NCBI RefSeq assembly: GCF_003854935.1
Contig: NZ_CP033969.1
Coordinates: forward strand, 1,736,001-1,800,000
Length of the DNA stretch: 64,000 bases
Direction: 5' to 3'
Source of the DNA: Cupriavidus pauculus
Lineage (GTDB): Bacteria; Pseudomonadota; Gammaproteobacteria; Burkholderiales; Burkholderiaceae
Of the stretch, positions 62,220 to 64,000 are shown in pieces. The first letter of the stretch is position 1. Every line of letters starts with the position of its first letter. The notes beneath the pieces are model-generated. The model saw nothing but the letters and a program-made list of their open reading frames with translations. It was not told the DNA's origin and did no database searches. The translations under genes were made by a program, and so were the position numbers.

Positions 62220-64000
62220 GTGATTCCGCAATCCTTCATTCAGGACCTGCTCAACCGCGTGGACATTGTCGACGTGGTGGGCAAGTACGTGCAGTTGAAG
62301 AAGGGCGGGGCCAATTTCATGGGCCTGTGCCCGTTCCATAACGAGAAATCGCCGTCGTTCACGGTGTCGCCGACCAAGCAGTTCTACCACTGCTTCGGCT
62401 GCGGCGCGCATGGCTCGGCCATCGGCTTCCTGATGGAGTATTCCGGCCAGTCCTACCCCGATGCGGTGCGCGAGCTGGCGCAGTCGGTGGGCCTGTCCGT
62501 GCCCGAGGAACGCAACAGCCTGCCGCCGGCCCAGCGCGCGGAGCAGCAGGCGCGGTCCGTGGCGCTGAGCGACGCCATGTCGCGGGCGTCCGATTTCTAC
62601 AAGAAGCAGCTCCGCGGGGCGCCCCAGGCCATCCAGTACCTGAAGGGCCGCGGCCTGACCGGCGAGATCGCCGCGCATTTCGGGCTCGGCTACGCGCCGG
62701 ACGACTGGCAGGGCCTGGAGGCCGTGTTCGGCAGCTACCGCGACGACGCGGTGGCCGGGCCGCTGATCGAGAACGGGCTGCTGATTGAATCGCAGGACAA
62801 GCGCGACGCCGACGGCAAGCCGCGCCGCTACGACCGGTTCCGCGACCGGATCATGTTCCCGATCCGCAACACCAAGGGCAATGTGATCGGCTTTGGCGGC
62901 CGGGTCATGGGCCAGGGCGAGCCGAAGTACCTGAATTCCCCCGAAACCCCGCTGTTCAGCAAGGGCACGGAGCTGTACGGGCTGTTCGAGGCCCGCCACG
63001 CCATCCGCGAGAACGGCTACGTGCTGGTGGTGGAAGGCTATATGGACGTGGTGGCGCTGGCCCAGCTTGGCTTTGCCAACGCCGTGGCCACGCTGGGCAC
63101 GGCCTGCACGGCGGTGCACGTCCAGAAGCTGCTGCGCCAGACCGACGCCGTGGTGTTCTCGTTCGACGGCGACGCCGCGGGCCGGCGCGCCGCCCGGCGG
63201 GCGCTGGAAGCCTGCCTGCCCCACGTGGCCGACAACAAGACCATCCGCTTCCTGTTCCTGCCGGCCGAGCACGACCCGGACAGCTACGTGCGCGAGGAAG
63301 GGACCGATGCCTTCGCGCGCCAGGTGCAGAACGCGATGCCGCTGTCGCGCTTCCTGCTCCAGATCGTCACCGAAGAACAGGACCTGCGCCAGCCGGAAGG
63401 CCGCGCCCGCGCCCAGTTCGAGGCCAAGCCGCTGCTCCAGGCCATGCCGGCCGGCGGGCTGCGGCTACAGATCGTGCGCGAACTTGCCGATGCTACCGGT
63501 ACGACGCCGGCGGAAATTGAGGCGGTATGCGGGCTGGGCAGCGATTCGTCGCGCGTCGGCCGGTTCTCGCAGCCGCGCCCGCGCGCCCGGCGCCAGGCGC
63601 CGACCGGGCTGGAGCAGCAGGTGATCCAGCTACTGATGAGCTACCCGGCGCTGGCCGCCCGGCTGGACGACGATGCCCGCGCGCTGCTGCTGGACCCCCA
63701 GCGGCCCGAAACCGAGGTGCTGGCGCACCTGGTGGCGGCCTGCGACGGCATCCAGGGCACGATGAACTTCGCGGCCTTCAACGAACAACTGGCGCAGACG
63801 CCGTTTGCCGACGTCTATGCCAACGCCCGGGCCGCCGTGCTGCGGGAAGACATGGAAGAGGCGTCGGCGACACTTGAATTCGACGGGGCCATCCACAAGC
63901 TGCTGGCAGACCCGCTGCAGCGCGAGCTGGAAACGCTGCTGGCGGCGATATCGGCTGGCACCGCCAGCGAGGACGACAAGGCGCGATACCGCTGGCTGAT
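62220..64000 (+). CDS. dnaG: DNA primase (3' end beyond window)
   Basis: This is the first 593 codons of DnaG, which makes RNA primers at the replication fork. The start is GTG 62220 with AGGA 12 bases upstream, giving the canonical MIPQSFIQDLLNRVDIVDVV. The zinc domain has Cys37, His40, Cys58 and Cys61. The RNA polymerase core has a YLNSPETPLFSKG loop and TOPRIM motifs VVEGYMDVVAL and FSFDGDAAGRRAA. A linker and the start of the helicase-binding domain follow. The usual total is about 600-650 residues, so little is missing. Confidence 0.97.
   Translation, partial: MIPQSFIQDLLNRVDIVDVVGKYVQLKKGGANFMGLCPFHNEKSPSFTVSPTKQFYHCFGCGAHGSAIGFLMEYSGQSYPDAVRELAQSVGLSVPEERNSLPPAQRAEQQARSVALSDAMSRASDFYKKQLRGAPQAIQYLKGRGLTGEIAAHFGLGYAPDDWQGLEAVFGSYRDDAVAGPLIENGLLIESQDKRDADGKPRRYDRFRDRIMFPIRNTKGNVIGFGGRVMGQGEPKYLNSPETPLFSKGTELYGLFEARHAIRENGYVLVVEGYMDVVALAQLGFANAVATLGTACTAVHVQKLLRQTDAVVFSFDGDAAGRRAARRALEACLPHVADNKTIRFLFLPAEHDPDSYVREEGTDAFARQVQNAMPLSRFLLQIVTEEQDLRQPEGRARAQFEAKPLLQAMPAGGLRLQIVRELADATGTTPAEIEAVCGLGSDSSRVGRFSQPRPRARRQAPTGLEQQVIQLLMSYPALAARLDDDARALLLDPQRPETEVLAHLVAACDGIQGTMNFAAFNEQLAQTPFADVYANARAAVLREDMEEASATLEFDGAIHKLLADPLQRELETLLAAISAGTASEDDKARYRWL

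Overview
This is a GC-rich, densely packed chromosomal segment from a betaproteobacterium. It most resembles Burkholderiaceae of the Cupriavidus/Ralstonia type. The evidence is the gene order galU-valS-uvrD-(membrane protein)-thrB-DUF2782-LOG-polA, the order tsaD-(flavoprotein)-yqeY-dnaG, the abundance of Bug/TctC periplasmic binding proteins and family III CoA-transferases, and -10 boxes of the TACAAT/TATAAT type close to the coding regions. I see no rRNA, tRNA, insertion sequence, prophage or CRISPR array, and no stretch whose base or codon use suggests recent acquisition.

Layout. 1-6.8 kb: an ankyrin-repeat protein (cut by the left edge), a ChaC-like enzyme, a small unknown protein, an FKBP isomerase, YaeQ, a small membrane protein, YceI, a MAPEG protein, an S4 RNA-binding protein and glnS. 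7-11.8 kb: a rearranged family III CoA-transferase, a PPOX-type flavoprotein, a PhzF-like isomerase and gltS. 11.8-22.6 kb is transport-rich: a GGT-like hydrolase with a Bug protein and a divergent LysR regulator, tctBA, a CvrA/NhaP2-type antiporter, a second Bug protein, a DUF2214 protein and a canonical CoA-transferase. 22.8-32.3 kb: alaS, a slipin/NfeD pair, an MFS carrier, then a same-strand run of class II aldolase, 4-OT tautomerase, threonine aldolase, Nudix hydrolase and TusA. 32.3-45.1 kb: galU, valS, uvrD, a membrane protein, thrB, DUF2782, LOG and polA. 45.4-52 kb: ndh, a dienelactone hydrolase, a ZIP transporter, a rhodanese, a DMT exporter and a Rieske oxygenase. 52.4-64 kb: the isoprenoid operon xseB-ispA-dxs, folE2, phoD, tsaD, a BaiN/HI0933 flavoprotein, yqeY and dnaG (cut by the right edge).

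How the genes fit together. Much of the window is core information processing: three aminoacyl-tRNA synthetases, the tRNA modification enzyme TsaD, UvrD, Pol I, primase and the small subunit of exonuclease VII. Isoprenoid precursor supply is present as dxs with ispA. A second theme is uptake and catabolism of small carboxylates and gamma-glutamyl compounds (ChaC, GltS, GGT-like, TctAB, two Bug proteins, two CoA-transferases). That these form one pathway is inference.

I did not find a convincing new multi-gene system. The points most worth a second look are the rearranged CoA-transferase at 7.1-8.6 kb, the leader of yqeY (promoter, two hairpins and a U-tract) where rpsU is commonly found in relatives, the structured 422-base gap at 52.0-52.4 kb with a perfect DnaA box, the 17-base palindrome in front of ndh, and the gltS leader, where the best ribosome binding site serves a ten-codon minigene rather than gltS.
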